Below, piece after piece: positions 42,471 to 53,784 of a stretch of 64,000 bases of DNA. Below the pieces are notes generated by a model. That model was not told the origin of the DNA. It was given only the letters and a program-made list of their open reading frames with translations, and searched no databases. The position numbers were made by a program, and so were the translations under genes. Source of the stretch: Skeletonema tropicum (taxonomy: Eukaryota; Bacillariophyta; Thalassiosirophyceae; Thalassiosirales; Thalassiosiraceae); assembly GCA_037178625.1 (NCBI GenBank), contig CM074134.1, positions 1,922,001-1,986,000 of the forward strand. The letters are read 5' to 3'. Numbering within the stretch: the stretch's first letter is position 1; each line of letters begins with the position of its first letter.

Positions 42471-43235
42471 AATGTTGAAGACGAAAGATAGAATTTAGTA
42501 GAAAATGGTGCTGCTTTATTCTTAAGAATTACGCTTTTATGAACGCAGCGCTCTTTACAGATGGGTGCTCGTTAAGAATACGCAACGTGCATTAAAAACT
42601 GTATCAGTATATAACCCTACCGATACTTTTTACCTTTGAGTGTAGTACTTACCTCCTTCTGTTCCAACCAAGTGAAAAAATCATCGACTCTCCGAACCCG
42701 AACGACAAGTGTGAAGTACTGACTTCTTTGCCAATCACAAATCGACTTCTTCCTAGACATCAATTTTGTTTAGGTAACAGACTTCCTTTTCCAATCTCGC
42801 TATTTCAATGTTAAAGTATAATGATGTGAAACTTTTTTTATAAAAAAGGGACGAATTACGAGTCAGTTTGTAACCGTTGTGCCATAGAAGCGTGAAAGCC
42901 TTCTATCAAGCAAAGAAATCACCAAATTCGCCGTAACGCGTCAACCGCGTCCAATGATATCCAACTTTCACCTCTTTTCGTCGTAGGTATCGATGTTTAT
43001 AACCTAATCATCCGTCTCCAATCGTCCACTTGTAGTCAACGATTTTCCCATCCGATCATTCCCCCCTGTAATCTTCTGCAGTATTGGTATCATTACAGGA
43101 TAATGAAAGTTACTTCGTAGTGTGAGATGGTCTTCTGCGATTTTGAAATGATTTGAATTACAATGGTTAAGTGAAAACGACGAATAATAATTTCCTTCCT
43201 TCAAATAGAAAACAGACAGTCAGCATTTACAGTCA

Positions 43236-43979
43236 TTAATAGGTGACGCCCCATTCCTTTTCATAGCAGGGAACTATGTAGCTCGAATTGGTTTCTTCTA
43301 CTTCTTCGAGGGTGATATGGTTGATGCGGCATCCTTCTTTTCCTCCTTTTGGTGGACTGGTTGTGCTGGATAATTTAGATGTTCTATAGTATCGTTCTGT
43401 TGCATCGTGCGGCACTTCTTCTTTTAAGTGATGCGGCGGCCCATAATCGAAATCTCACCGCCCTGTGCTCTTCGAGCTAAAGTGGTCCAAGAATCGGGCA
43501 GACACGATAACTGGGAGCCTCAGAAATGGAAATATGTGATGTACGAGGCGTGGATGAGCGAGAGAGAGGAATCGGAAACGTTTAACAATATGTTGTGGAA
43601 GTTCACTACCTGTCAAATTACCTTGATTGGCTGGAGCAAAAATTAATGTGAGTAATTGAGCAAAGGACATAACAGATCAAATCTTTCAGAACTTACGATT
43701 GAATGCTTGCATTATATATTTACGTGCATGGGTTCCAGCAGGAGAAAAATGGCCAAAAGATTCATGACATTTGTTATAGCTATCGAGGAGACAGGCAAGC
43801 ATGGTAATACAACCTCTATGCCTGGCTTTTGAACTAAATCTAACATAGAATTCAATTGCTTTAATGATCTTCACTTTGGAAGACTGGCCGCGACTGTCTA
43901 GGTTAACACAGTCCCGCACCATCCCGGAAAGATAACTTTTGTAGCTAGCAGCTACTGTGTGCTCTTCGGTGTCAGCCAT
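43236..43979 (-). CDS. Unknown two-exon gene in the gene-poor region
   Basis: Exon 43979-43697 ends at a GTAAGT donor (phase 1) and a last exon 43453-43236 begins after GGCGGTGAG; together they give 166 residues. The first exon encodes MADTEEHTVAASYKSYLSGM and, later, KVKIIKAIEFYVRFSSKARH; the last encodes FDYGPPHHLKEEVPHDATER, then GGKEGCRINHITLEEVEETN and ends EKEWGVTY. Both have convincing codon and residue mixtures, the join is in frame, and the two parts have no stop. A small extra exon within 43600-43625 (after TTTGCTCCAG) would also keep the frame, so the middle is uncertain. No family recognised. The frame is open upstream to 44405 but looks non-coding there. Confidence 0.5.
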
Positions 43980-46900
43980 TTTAGATGATAGGTGACCAAA
44001 GGAAAAGCAGTGTTTTGACCAAGAGTCAGCTTTTGGATAATAATAGTGCTTGGACTTCTTTTGGACAGTGCTCAGTCGACATAAGTAAGTATCGTAGACG
44101 CACGCAGATAAGTATGTAAGTACGCAGATCGTTCTGGCGAGAGAGGCTACGCTGCACACGCGTATTTCACACACACCACTGCACACACCACTCAAAATGT
44201 AAGTGGTGACGTGGCACATCTGCCTTACGTACTTCCGACTTCCTGGCGTGGCCAGGTGGGACAGGCATCTCAATGTGAGCCACCGAAACCGACGAAGAGA
44301 AGACGGCTGAGACAAGGAGCATGACAGACCTTCTTCATGCATGTTACACGTTACTTGAAAATCATAATACAGAGTTATCGTACTGATTCCTATTCTATTC
44401 ACCAAACACTTGCCACTCCCAACTTACTACCACAAATTTTCATATACCACTTTTGAACATGGGCCTGCTGTTTGAGCCTCCCAACCCTCCTTGGGTGGGA
44501 CGGAAGCCACCATGGGCAGGGCCTCCATGGGTAGGCTTACTGGAGGAATTGCAATTATGTGAGTGTATCTTGCTGATTTGATTGACGCTTGTCCAGATGT
44601 GCTTGCCCATTTCCCTTTATTATTTGTGATTTGGTTGCCAACAGCAGTGTTCGATTACATTTTCATCCACGGTCATCTGACATAAAACTATTTGTTGTCT
44701 TTCCTCTATTCCTAGATACTCTCTCACACCAGGGCACTATCTAGTGTCTAGCTGGAAATGAATTGGCATAACAAATGTTGCAAACCATGCATCACCATGG
44801 ATTGTTTCATGTGCGATCGTCGACCCAAGAGTAGCTAAGCAGGGGCATTGCGATGATCACTGTTTGTTACTTCTTGTGGGACGTAGATCCCTGTTTTCAG
44901 TACTGGCTGGGGGCAGGCTCTCCGGAGTGCTAGTTTTCGATCCAAGTCTTTGATTCGAATACTAAAGTGCCAATCAAGTTTACTGTATTGACCAAACGAA
45001 TTCACTTCGTTCAGAAGTGCTCTTCGTACAGACTTACTTCGTTTATACCTCATGGGGGGGATTGAGTGGAATGGGGGGATTTAGTTGTCTAGTCGCATGA
45101 TTCTGGTCTTATTGTGTGATGACTTCTAAGTTCAGTGTTAGTTTAGATGGTGGTGATGTAGTCTATTATAACACTAGTAAACGCACCTCGATCCACTGGA
45201 GACCATGAATGCTCACTCTTTTTGGAGTCAAAATACGTCAACATGGATTCAATTATGGAACACAACTAGTTCACCGGGGATGGAATCTCAATAGATAGCT
45301 TGAGGCGGGCCCCTCGATTAGGGACTGCCTGAAGCCTAGCCTATACAGAGATTCTGATTTTTTCCCCCACCCGCCCGGCCCTGGGTAATTTCGGTCTTGC
45401 CCCTTCGCTGGGGGGTATTGATTCGAAGCTTTCAAGTTCCGAAATTTTATTGGTTGACAAGCCAGAGTGAAGGTTAAGATTGTGATGGTAGGTATCGGGT
45501 TGAGCAGTGAACACAGGGACGCCCGAGGCGACCGAGTAGTTCCTGGAATCACCATCTTCGTGGGGCTAGGGTCGGCGTAGCCCTTGTGATTTTCCGCGCT
45601 ACCCTGCCAGGATCAACTATTATGCAAGCCACGCAAAGTCTACAGACCTCACTTACTTGCAACCGATGAAAGGAATGAGAAAAGCGGGTCGCTTTCCCCA
45701 ATCGATCTTAAAGATAAAAATGATATAAATGAGAGTTTATGTTTGACGTTGAAGGTTCTCAAGCATGAGTGTCGCCATGACAGTAACGATCTGAGTTGGG
45801 ACCAATGCTGGAATGTGATGTAACGCCTGATGGCAATGGATGTCTTCCTCTGCACAGTGCGCTTCAGGATAATACCATTCTTGGGTCTATCAAGTTGTCG
45901 GTGAAAGGTAATCCTTCCGCCATAAGAACTCTTGCTGTCAACGGTAACATGAACATTACAATTCTGCTGACCGAAGTATCTTGTTGAGTGTGACACAACA
46001 ATTCTTTGTCTTGTGGACAGGGAAGAAACACAGTCCGTGGTGCAAAGTACGAAACGATAGCGCTGCTTCTGGTGAAGTATGATGGAAGGCAGGTTGTAGA
46101 CCTCACGGTCTCCCGCTTGGCCTCCTTAAGAGCACTTTTATGCAATGAATATCTATTGATTGATAGAGAGAGCTTGAATACATGGGGTGTATCTTGGGTG
46201 TATCTTTCTGCTACTAAAGGTTTTCCAGAGACTACGATGAACTTTTGAACAGAGGTTAAATCAGAATCATGGCGGAAATGGAAAGAAGGAAATTGCATTC
46301 CTTGCTATGCACTGCCATTGCTGTGTGGGTGTGGGTTGTGAGCAATTGTTCATAACAAATCAAACTAAACGACAGAGATGAAATCTTTATCGTTGGAAAT
46401 AGAAATGAAATATTATAGATGTAACAAATATCTTGGATTAGTACATATGTCACTTTTTATCGTATCTTGTGGAGATATCGATATTACGATGCACCACAGA
46501 TCAAAGGCAACACCTTCTACCTCGCAGGTCACAGAAGTGTTGACTTCATAGGTCCAGTGTTCATTTTTTTATGCCGGTGATATAGTTTAGAAATAACACT
46601 ATTAATTCTAACCCTGCAATACCTTGCAACTGCCTTTTAGTCTCTCAAACTATTGAGCGTTGCCCCTTCCTGGTAGTACTAGCACATGATATCCGTCCTA
46701 TTGTAGCTTTTGCGTCTCTCCAGTTCAGGAGTGTTGTATGATAAATCCAATACATCGATTTACCAAATCGGAAATGCCATCAGCAGCTGCAAGCTGTGTC
46801 GGTGCATCAGATGAAAAGTAAAACCTTTTCCTCATTGCAGATAATCCATTAGATTATTCGAGTGCTGAGGGACCTGTTGAGATGTTGTGCTGTGACTGTA

Positions 46901-49496
46901 GATGGGTTGTAGGTCTTTTCTCATGGGTAGATAGATACTTCATCCAGAACAGAATGTCACCTCGTTGCGTCGGTGTAAACAACGAATATTGCGGTCTCAT
47001 CGTCGAAAGAAGGTTCACTTGTCAACATTTTCACAGCCGCCCGATGATTGCATAGTATGTCACTCTCTATATCTCAGGCTGATTGTTCGTACGCTCGAGT
47101 TTCCACTAAAGGCGTAGATTAGTAACGATAAGCGAGTATGAAAGAGGCACTGGCAGAAGACAACATCCTTGACATACTGACAGCATGATTTCCCTCGAAA
47201 TTGTAGTCGTTGAGTTCATCTGACAATCAGCTAGCTGCAAAGGACATCTCTCATTCGTTTATCGTCCAGCGCTGCATGCTGCCTGCGCTTCCGTTTTTGA
47301 CCCACGTCCCACCGATCTGTTACATGAAACCTGGAATTTCTGATCCTCTATGTTTCGAGCAGAGTTCTTTGTTTTTATGGCATGCGATGGGGTCACCACC
47401 GTGATGACCGCAAACACGTGAAGGCATTTTGATTTCTCGATTGAATTGAACAGATGGAGGCATTTGTCGTTTCGAGTACCAAAGAATAATTCGCAAGTAA
47501 TGACACGTCTCATACGACAGGGTTTTCCCTTAAGTGATGACACGTCTCATAGCAAGTAATCCCATGAGATCTCAGACAATCTTCGGCTGTGCATTTTTGA
47601 TCCTTCATAATTCACAACGTGTCGACAGCAACTGTCAATATCAAATGGCTGTCTTAAATCAAAAAACCGACGAGGTAGATTTTTTTTCGTACGTAGGAAC
47701 TGTCCAAGAAGCGGTACCAAAGTGGCGCCAACGATCAACGAGCACATCATCACCATGGGATTTCCGCCCGAGTAGTGTACTTTACTAAGCATGGTGCTGT
47801 TATATAAAAGATATAATGCACGGGTCGTTTACATAGGTATATATAAACTTATGCAGCAGCTTGACTTTTGCCGATTTTGACATGTGATGCGAAATAAAAG
47901 ACAATTAGTTCACTTGAATGTGTAGCCTCAATTCTTCATAAGCAATCAAATATGGTGTTATAACAAATAAATCTCAGCAGCATTTACACCAAACACTGTT
48001 AAGATGACGATTATAGAGTTATATTATGAATGCGTGTATCTTTCTGTCGCATAATAATGATTTACGAGGCCCACAGATCCCTGTCATTCAACACGAACAC
48101 TTTTGCTAGAACATTCATCTCCTACAAGAGAATACACTTTGTGCATTCCAACGATGTCAGCAGTGACAATATGCAGCTTTAACCATCGAACATGACTTAA
48201 TTGAAATCAAAGAGCCTGAAAAAGTCGTTGAAGATTACACCCCGATCTATTCAGAAGCAATGTAACGCCATAACAACATCCTTCTTCGGAGACAAATTTG
48301 CACCTATTCCACCCCAATCGAACTTCAAGTCACCCAACTCTGATCCTGTCTCTTCAATCAAATAAAATAGCTCTTGTGTCGTTGTTGCCGGATGGTTTTA
48401 AGGTTGAATTGAATAACGAAACTATTGTAGTTTGTTCGAGGAATGGCCATGTGTTGGGCTATAGTGATACCAAGGCTGAGTTCGCCGATGGTAGTGTAGT
48501 CAGTGAAATCGGATCTCCTTAACAGCTCCACGGCACAAAGCGATCCTTACATATTATTGAGAGCTCTCCTGTCGTGTTTAGTTGTCTCGTCATGATCAGA
48601 GGTCGGAATAGAGCAATGAAATGGGTGACATTTGTGTGTAATCGATGATGTGATGTGCAGCAGCAACATGGTGCCTGACGGAGTGCTATGGCCATATGAA
48701 GTCACTAACAATGAATCACACCGACACCCAATGTCTATATGTATAAGCGGCGGCGAGGGTTGATGGAGAGAGGCCGATTGTACCATTCATATTGAGTGGA
48801 ATTGGACGATGATGCTACGATGATGGTAATTTGCGCTGCTATAGCGGCATTTTGATTTGCGTCTCTGCTCTTTAATAACTAAGTTGGGTAGGCTCGGCTT
48901 TGGATTCCTTGTGTTCTAAGCTATTCATGGACTACCATACCCAACCTACTGTGGATGTAATGGAGGAGGTGTGATTTTTTATGTTATGGCACTTTTATGG
49001 CGGAAATGGTGCCATGGCGTGGTGGATTGTCGCGGTGGTGGAACTTTTTGGTGGTGGCCAAAAACACATTTGGGGGCTCTTCTGACCTTCTCAAGTGCCG
49101 GATGGAGCTACATACTATTCCTACGTACAAACGCTACCCCGTAGGGTCCGTGATTTAAGACAGCTATAGCTCGGTTTAGCAGAGATAGATCCCAACTAAT
49201 GGTGCACTAACTAGAGCGGCAGCATAGTACAACACCAACGCAGAGCGATAGAAAAGCCGCGGCGCTGTTGTGGAGGCATAAAGAATCAAAGAGTATTGCA
49301 CTTTTGCTTGGGGGGCTTGTTATCAATGCAGTGTTGTGGGGGTGCTCCAGTACTGCCAACATCCAATCCATTACCACCATAGAACAGGCCAAAAAATCTT
49401 TTTTCTGTTGGTAGATCGCGTTAATTAACACAAGGATCGAAGAACGAGTAGGAGAGTGTTTATGATCGGTGAAGGGGAGAACAAAAGAGGGTTAAG
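43980..49496. other. Gene-poor 5.5-kb region
   Basis: Contains one ankyrin pseudogene and otherwise no supported gene. 45.2-45.6 kb is GC-rich with a C-rich tract; 47.8-48.06 kb is strongly AT-rich. Frames at 47534-47788 and 48298-48522 (plus; the latter reading DGFKVELNNETIVVCSRNGH) look like coding remnants without a recognised family. The last few hundred bases should hold the promoter of the phosphodiesterase-like gene. Confidence 0.5.
45796..46248 (+). pseudogene. Decayed ankyrin-repeat gene fragment
   Basis: One frame reads GNGCLPLHSALQDNTILGSI then VKGNPSAIRTLAVNGNM, an ankyrin-type Gly-x-x-Pro-Leu-His start and helix pair, is broken by two in-frame stops at about 45985-45993, and resumes in the same frame with RGAKYETIALLLVKYDGRQV and a tail DRESLNTWGVSWVYLSATKG. 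The pieces are spaced as in a multi-repeat ankyrin protein, a family that is abundant in diatoms and other protists. Stops and loss of repeat consensus mark it as non-functional. Confidence 0.55.
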
Positions 49497-52400
49497 ATGA
49501 CGAAAAAAATCTCTTCTAAAACATTGAAAAAGGTGTTTCTGCGCAATAAACAATCAGCGTCAACTCCTGGCCCTGGCGATATATCTGCTGACAACACAGA
49601 AGGCATCGCTCCCAAGTTAGCAGGGAAATCTGTTCCAACAAAAGGTGCGGATAATACATATCCGCCCCCACGCCCTTCACCTGCTGAGAATCCGTCGGTT
49701 TCGTTCGGAGGTCCTGGCAGCATGGCTATGGCTACCCCGCGGAATTCCAACACTGGCGAAGCCATACTGGCCAACAGCCCGCCGCTGGCTATGACTCTCC
49801 CTTCCAACGAACAACAAATGGATCTTGCGTACGAGACTCTCATTCCGACGCTTCCAATTCACAACTTACCCCGAGGGGGGGTGTCTATCCAAACGCAGGC
49901 TTGTGGATTTGTCCAGTTCGGGATACCTCCGGAGACTATCAAAGATTCAATGAAGTTGGGTCTTGAGGTACCATCCGTCTACATCGTGCCAGTAGATAGA
50001 TTCTGTAGAGAAATGGGGCCGGCACTTGGAGTCAATCTCGCGGAGTTCGAATTCCCTGCCTACTTCAACTTTTTTATACAGCGGAAAAAGTGCACTTTGG
50101 TTGTGGACTCCGTAGATGCCGAACGCAATATCAGGAGGGTATTCAGTGAGACTCTTTTGGGGCCGGCGCAGTTTCGAGTACCAGAGAAGAGGTCTTCAGG
50201 AGAGGCAGGGGTTCAAGAGCATTCACCTGCTTCGGTCAACGCCTTGGGAATTAAGAAGTACGAGGAGGAAGACTTTTCACCTGATTTCCCTCGCGATGCA
50301 ATTCCAGACTTTTACAAAGAGCTTCAACATTTCCGCATCATGCCAAATGGACAAGAGCTAGTTCTTGAAACGTTGCTTAAGTTTCGCCATTTTGAAAGTG
50401 CGCCTGATTCAGATTTCCGAGATACTTTAGGAAGTCCTCCACAGCTGCCTCCTTTTTCTGGTGCGTTGAAGAATGGCAGCAAAAGTAATGATGGAGCAGA
50501 CTTTAACACAAGGAATGAGGGTGCTAGTGATACCAATACTAGCCGTACAAATGGCAAAAAAGCAGCAGCATCAAAATCTTTGACCTACAGCCAAATTCGT
50601 TGGATAGGTGACGTGGCTAAGATATATCCCTCTGACGCTACCCCTGATAAAATCGCTGGGAACAAAACAAGACGTGTCGAGATATTCAAAATGCCCAGTG
50701 GTACCGACTATATTCTTCATGACATCGACGAGAATAATATCATTGTCGGAAAGGTTCGCTTCTCAGGCAATGTTCAAGTGAGTGAGGGGATCAGCGTTAT
50801 TGGTTTGGATGGACTTTCGCAACCGCAGCACAAGTTGGAGACGGAGAGCACTGTCAGTAGTGGCAGCGAGGGATGCGAGGACGATAACCGTGGTGGCAGC
50901 ACTTCCTTTTCTGAATCTATGTTACCGCCTACTTTTCACCCACCATCCTTTGGGGTGACCGTTCTCGGAAACTCCCACGGATTCGACAAATCTGGTTCCA
51001 CTTCTGGGTACGTCCTGTGGATCAATGGTCGTGGAGTTATGATAGACCCGCCGCCATACTCGTCTGCTACACTTGAACGAGAGGGGATTCGACCACGCAC
51101 CATCGTGGGGATTATTTTAACGCACTGTCACGCGGATCACGACGCAGGAGCATTTCAAAAGGTTTTGACAGGAAGCCCAGTCGTAGTCATAACGACCCCA
51201 ACAATATACAAGAGTTTCATTCGGAAGTATGCAGCGTTGTCATCACTAAGCCCGGCGCTGCTGAAGCACAGTCACCGTTATAAGCCCGCCGTAATAGGTG
51301 AACCGCTCCGATTTCAGGGAGCCACATTTCATTTTACTTACACGTTGCACAGTATCCCTTGTGTTGGATTCCGCGTAGATTGGAGAGGACGGTCGATGGT
51401 GTTCACAGGGGATCACTTTAACAACCCTCCAGCGTTAGAAAAGCTTGTGGAGAAGGGTGTTCTATCGAAACAGCGACTTGCCGATTTGAATCACTTGCCC
51501 GTGCAACAGACAGATCTACTACTTCACGAAGCAGGTGCGCCGCCAATTCATACGCCATTGGATGTACTACTGAAGCTGCCCGTCGACGTGAAGAAGCGAC
51601 TTTACGTTGTCCACACATCGGCATTACCTGAGGGTTGTGAATTGCGTGTTGCTCCGACGGGGACAGCTGGAACGATCCGATTGGATAAACTTCGTCGAGT
51701 GAGCGGTTCCAAGATAGAAAGCAGAAAAAGACCCAGCATCTTTGAATCGAACCAAAAATCTTCACTTCTGAATAATCTTGAAGCCTTCTCCACCATGTTT
51801 GAAGATGTCGACCCCTGTACATTACAAGATGTTGATGAATACGCAGAAGAATCGGAACTATTCAACCCATCACCGAATATGTTTGCTCATCTGGAGGGAG
51901 TTGCAACTGTGTCAGCGAAGCCGTTTGAGCCTCCTCCTGTGTCGTTGCGCCCAACATCTAGCTCGGATGCTTGGTTCATTCTTAACTTGCTCAGTGCGGT
52001 TCCTTTCTTGTCAAGCCTGTCCTATACTACAACAATGGAAGTTCTTGAGACAGCGCGTGTTGTGGCATACTGTTGCGATGATGTTGTATTATCAGCAGAT
52101 AGACGAAACGATTTTTTAGTTGTAGTATGGGAAGGGGCATGTGTGGAGAGAGAAACAAGCCGTCAAAGATCCCTGAGATCCCTTTCATCACTAGGGACTG
52201 ACGATGGAAAAGGTGGAAGTGCTGTTTGGTACGCGGGGGATTGGACGGGGCCACGAGTATTGCAGCCGGAGAAGAGATTAAGTGGGGACAGCTCCAGAAG
52301 TGTAACTCATGATGTTGTTGCCATGTCTGCTGAGGGAGTAAAGGTGAGTTGAAAGAAATTTGGAAGATAATTATGTTTTTTTATGATTTTTATTGATGTT

Positions 52401-53732
52401 CCTCCGTTGTCATTTCCTTAGGTTATCAAGGTCGACTTCGCAAGTTTGGACAGGATTCTGAAGAATGATTCAGCTCTCTACAGGAAGTATCACCTTAGTC
52501 TATCACAGCAACACTCTTGCGATATCCCATCTGCGATTAGTGCAAAATCAAATGGCGTGTTCGAGAAAGCGGTGAAAAGTTTGAATATAATTGAGTTACT
52601 AGACAGCAATACGGCGTTACGAAAACTGACAGCAGTTCAGAAACGTCACTTACAATGTCTCGTGGAGGGCCCTACCGTCTACGCCCCGGGACAAAGACTT
52701 TGGAAGATAGGCTCAGCTGTTGATAAAGCGTTCATTATAGTTGCAGGGACAGTTTCTTTTGTCCCTAAGAGGAGAAACGGGGGTTCTTCGATGAGTGTAA
52801 AGTCGGGGAAGAATTCTGGTCGCGTGAAAAAGAAGCACGAGACGAAAGTTGAACATGTACCGGAAGAGGATAATCGGCTATCAATTGGAGAATCTATGAA
52901 ATCGGATGCCATAAGGGCGGTTCGAGAATTGCAGGCGGTGAGTGATGGTACATCTTGTTGTCAAGTAAATTTTTTTTTCTTGCTCATAAATGTGACCTCG
53001 TCTTTCGTGAAGCAGCACATGACAGGTGACGATGAAGTTGGCAACATTTCTACGCCTTCGGATACAGTTTCCAAGGAATCTAATTCTTTGAGCAATTCGA
53101 TGGTATTAACTGATGAGTATGCTCGACTGAGCAGAGGCCTGCAAAAATGGGCTAAGCGGTCTGAAGATCAGGTTGGGGAAATGGACCGGAAACGACGTAA
53201 CTCTGCTTCATCGAATGTATCACCAGATGTTTCGCTGCATGACCTGTGCGATGCTGTTACAGTAAACGATGACGACGCAGTCAAAAAGAAAGAAGCTGAA
53301 GTATCCCTAAGTGAGAAAATACCAACCAAGGACCAAATCGAGTCAACTAAGGATCGCTTTGCAAACAAGGTTCTCTGTCGACTATCAAACAAACGTTCAA
53401 TAGCATCAGGCCTTATATTTAGTCGAGGCCATTTTTTGGGAGACATTGAAAAAATGGTTGAAGGACTACTTTCTTCTGCAGATGAGAGCGGAATTAATGC
53501 AGAAGACGACCATGGTCTGTCGCATTTTGGTGAATTAGATGATGCGCTGTCACTGGACACCATGACCATACACGATCTTAATCTCGATCATCATACAGTG
53601 CACAGCTCCGCTCTGGCAGCGGGAAAGGATGGATGCGTTGTGATGGTCTTGCAAAAAGCGAGCTTGCTCCCATTTTTAGACGCTCATCCAGGATTACTTT
53701 TGAGTTTGCTTGGAACGCAAGTTGTAGTATAA
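49497..53732 (+). CDS. Metallo-beta-lactamase / cyclic-nucleotide-binding protein (GbpA/GbpB-type phosphodiesterase-like)
   Basis: Three exons, 49497-52343, 52422-52937 and 53016-53732, with two 78-bp introns (phase 0), give 1359 residues. The second intron is in frame without a stop, so intron retention would still yield protein. Residues about 480-720 form a metallo-beta-lactamase fold with the metal motif LTHCHADHDAGAF near 541 and later GDHFNNPP and VVHTSALPEG. The C-terminal third resembles two cyclic-nucleotide-binding domains: one from about 825, one from about 980 (IIELLDSNTALRKLTAVQKR, VYAPGQRLWKIGSAVDKAFI). The second is interrupted by a ~230-residue charged insert and resumes with FSRGHFLGDIEKM. 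The same set, MBL catalytic domain plus two nucleotide-binding domains, defines Dictyostelium GbpA/GbpB (PdeD/PdeE) phosphodiesterases, so a cyclic-nucleotide phosphodiesterase is the best guess. The phosphate-binding cassette is not canonical, so nucleotide binding may be altered. Confidence 0.85.
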
Positions 53733-53784
53733 ATAATATATTCTAAATACAGAGATGTACCCACATTTATTTTAGGGAGCGGTA

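Larger units (their letters stand above)
38440..43235. other. Repeat-rich, gene-poor region
   Basis: 4.8 kb without a convincing gene. It contains a 78-bp direct repeat, a T/A-armed inverted repeat, a diverged satellite unit (40.2 kb), a satellite array (41.6-42.5 kb) and an AT-rich stretch (42.5-43.2 kb). Frames such as 39517-39777 and 39647-39937 (plus) have coding-like amino-acid mixtures (SKIYCNDWIKVKLVLRLVYE; CNNQTCDVCNKLGHF) and may be gene debris, but no family is recognised. Confidence 0.55.

Noticed and set aside
43428..43646. Plus-strand frame reading WKYVMYEAWMSEREESETFN
   Set aside because: It overlaps the intron of the minus-strand gene, has no promoter or partner exon, and its flanks are better explained by the minus-strand model.
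45595..45630. CTGCCAGGATCAAC, similar to the 5' end of 18S rRNA in antisense
   Set aside because: Agreement covers only about a dozen bases and does not extend; no rRNA is present.
46880..47070. Possible second ankyrin-like remnant on the minus strand
   Set aside because: Only a few residues fit the consensus and stops are frequent; not enough to annotate.
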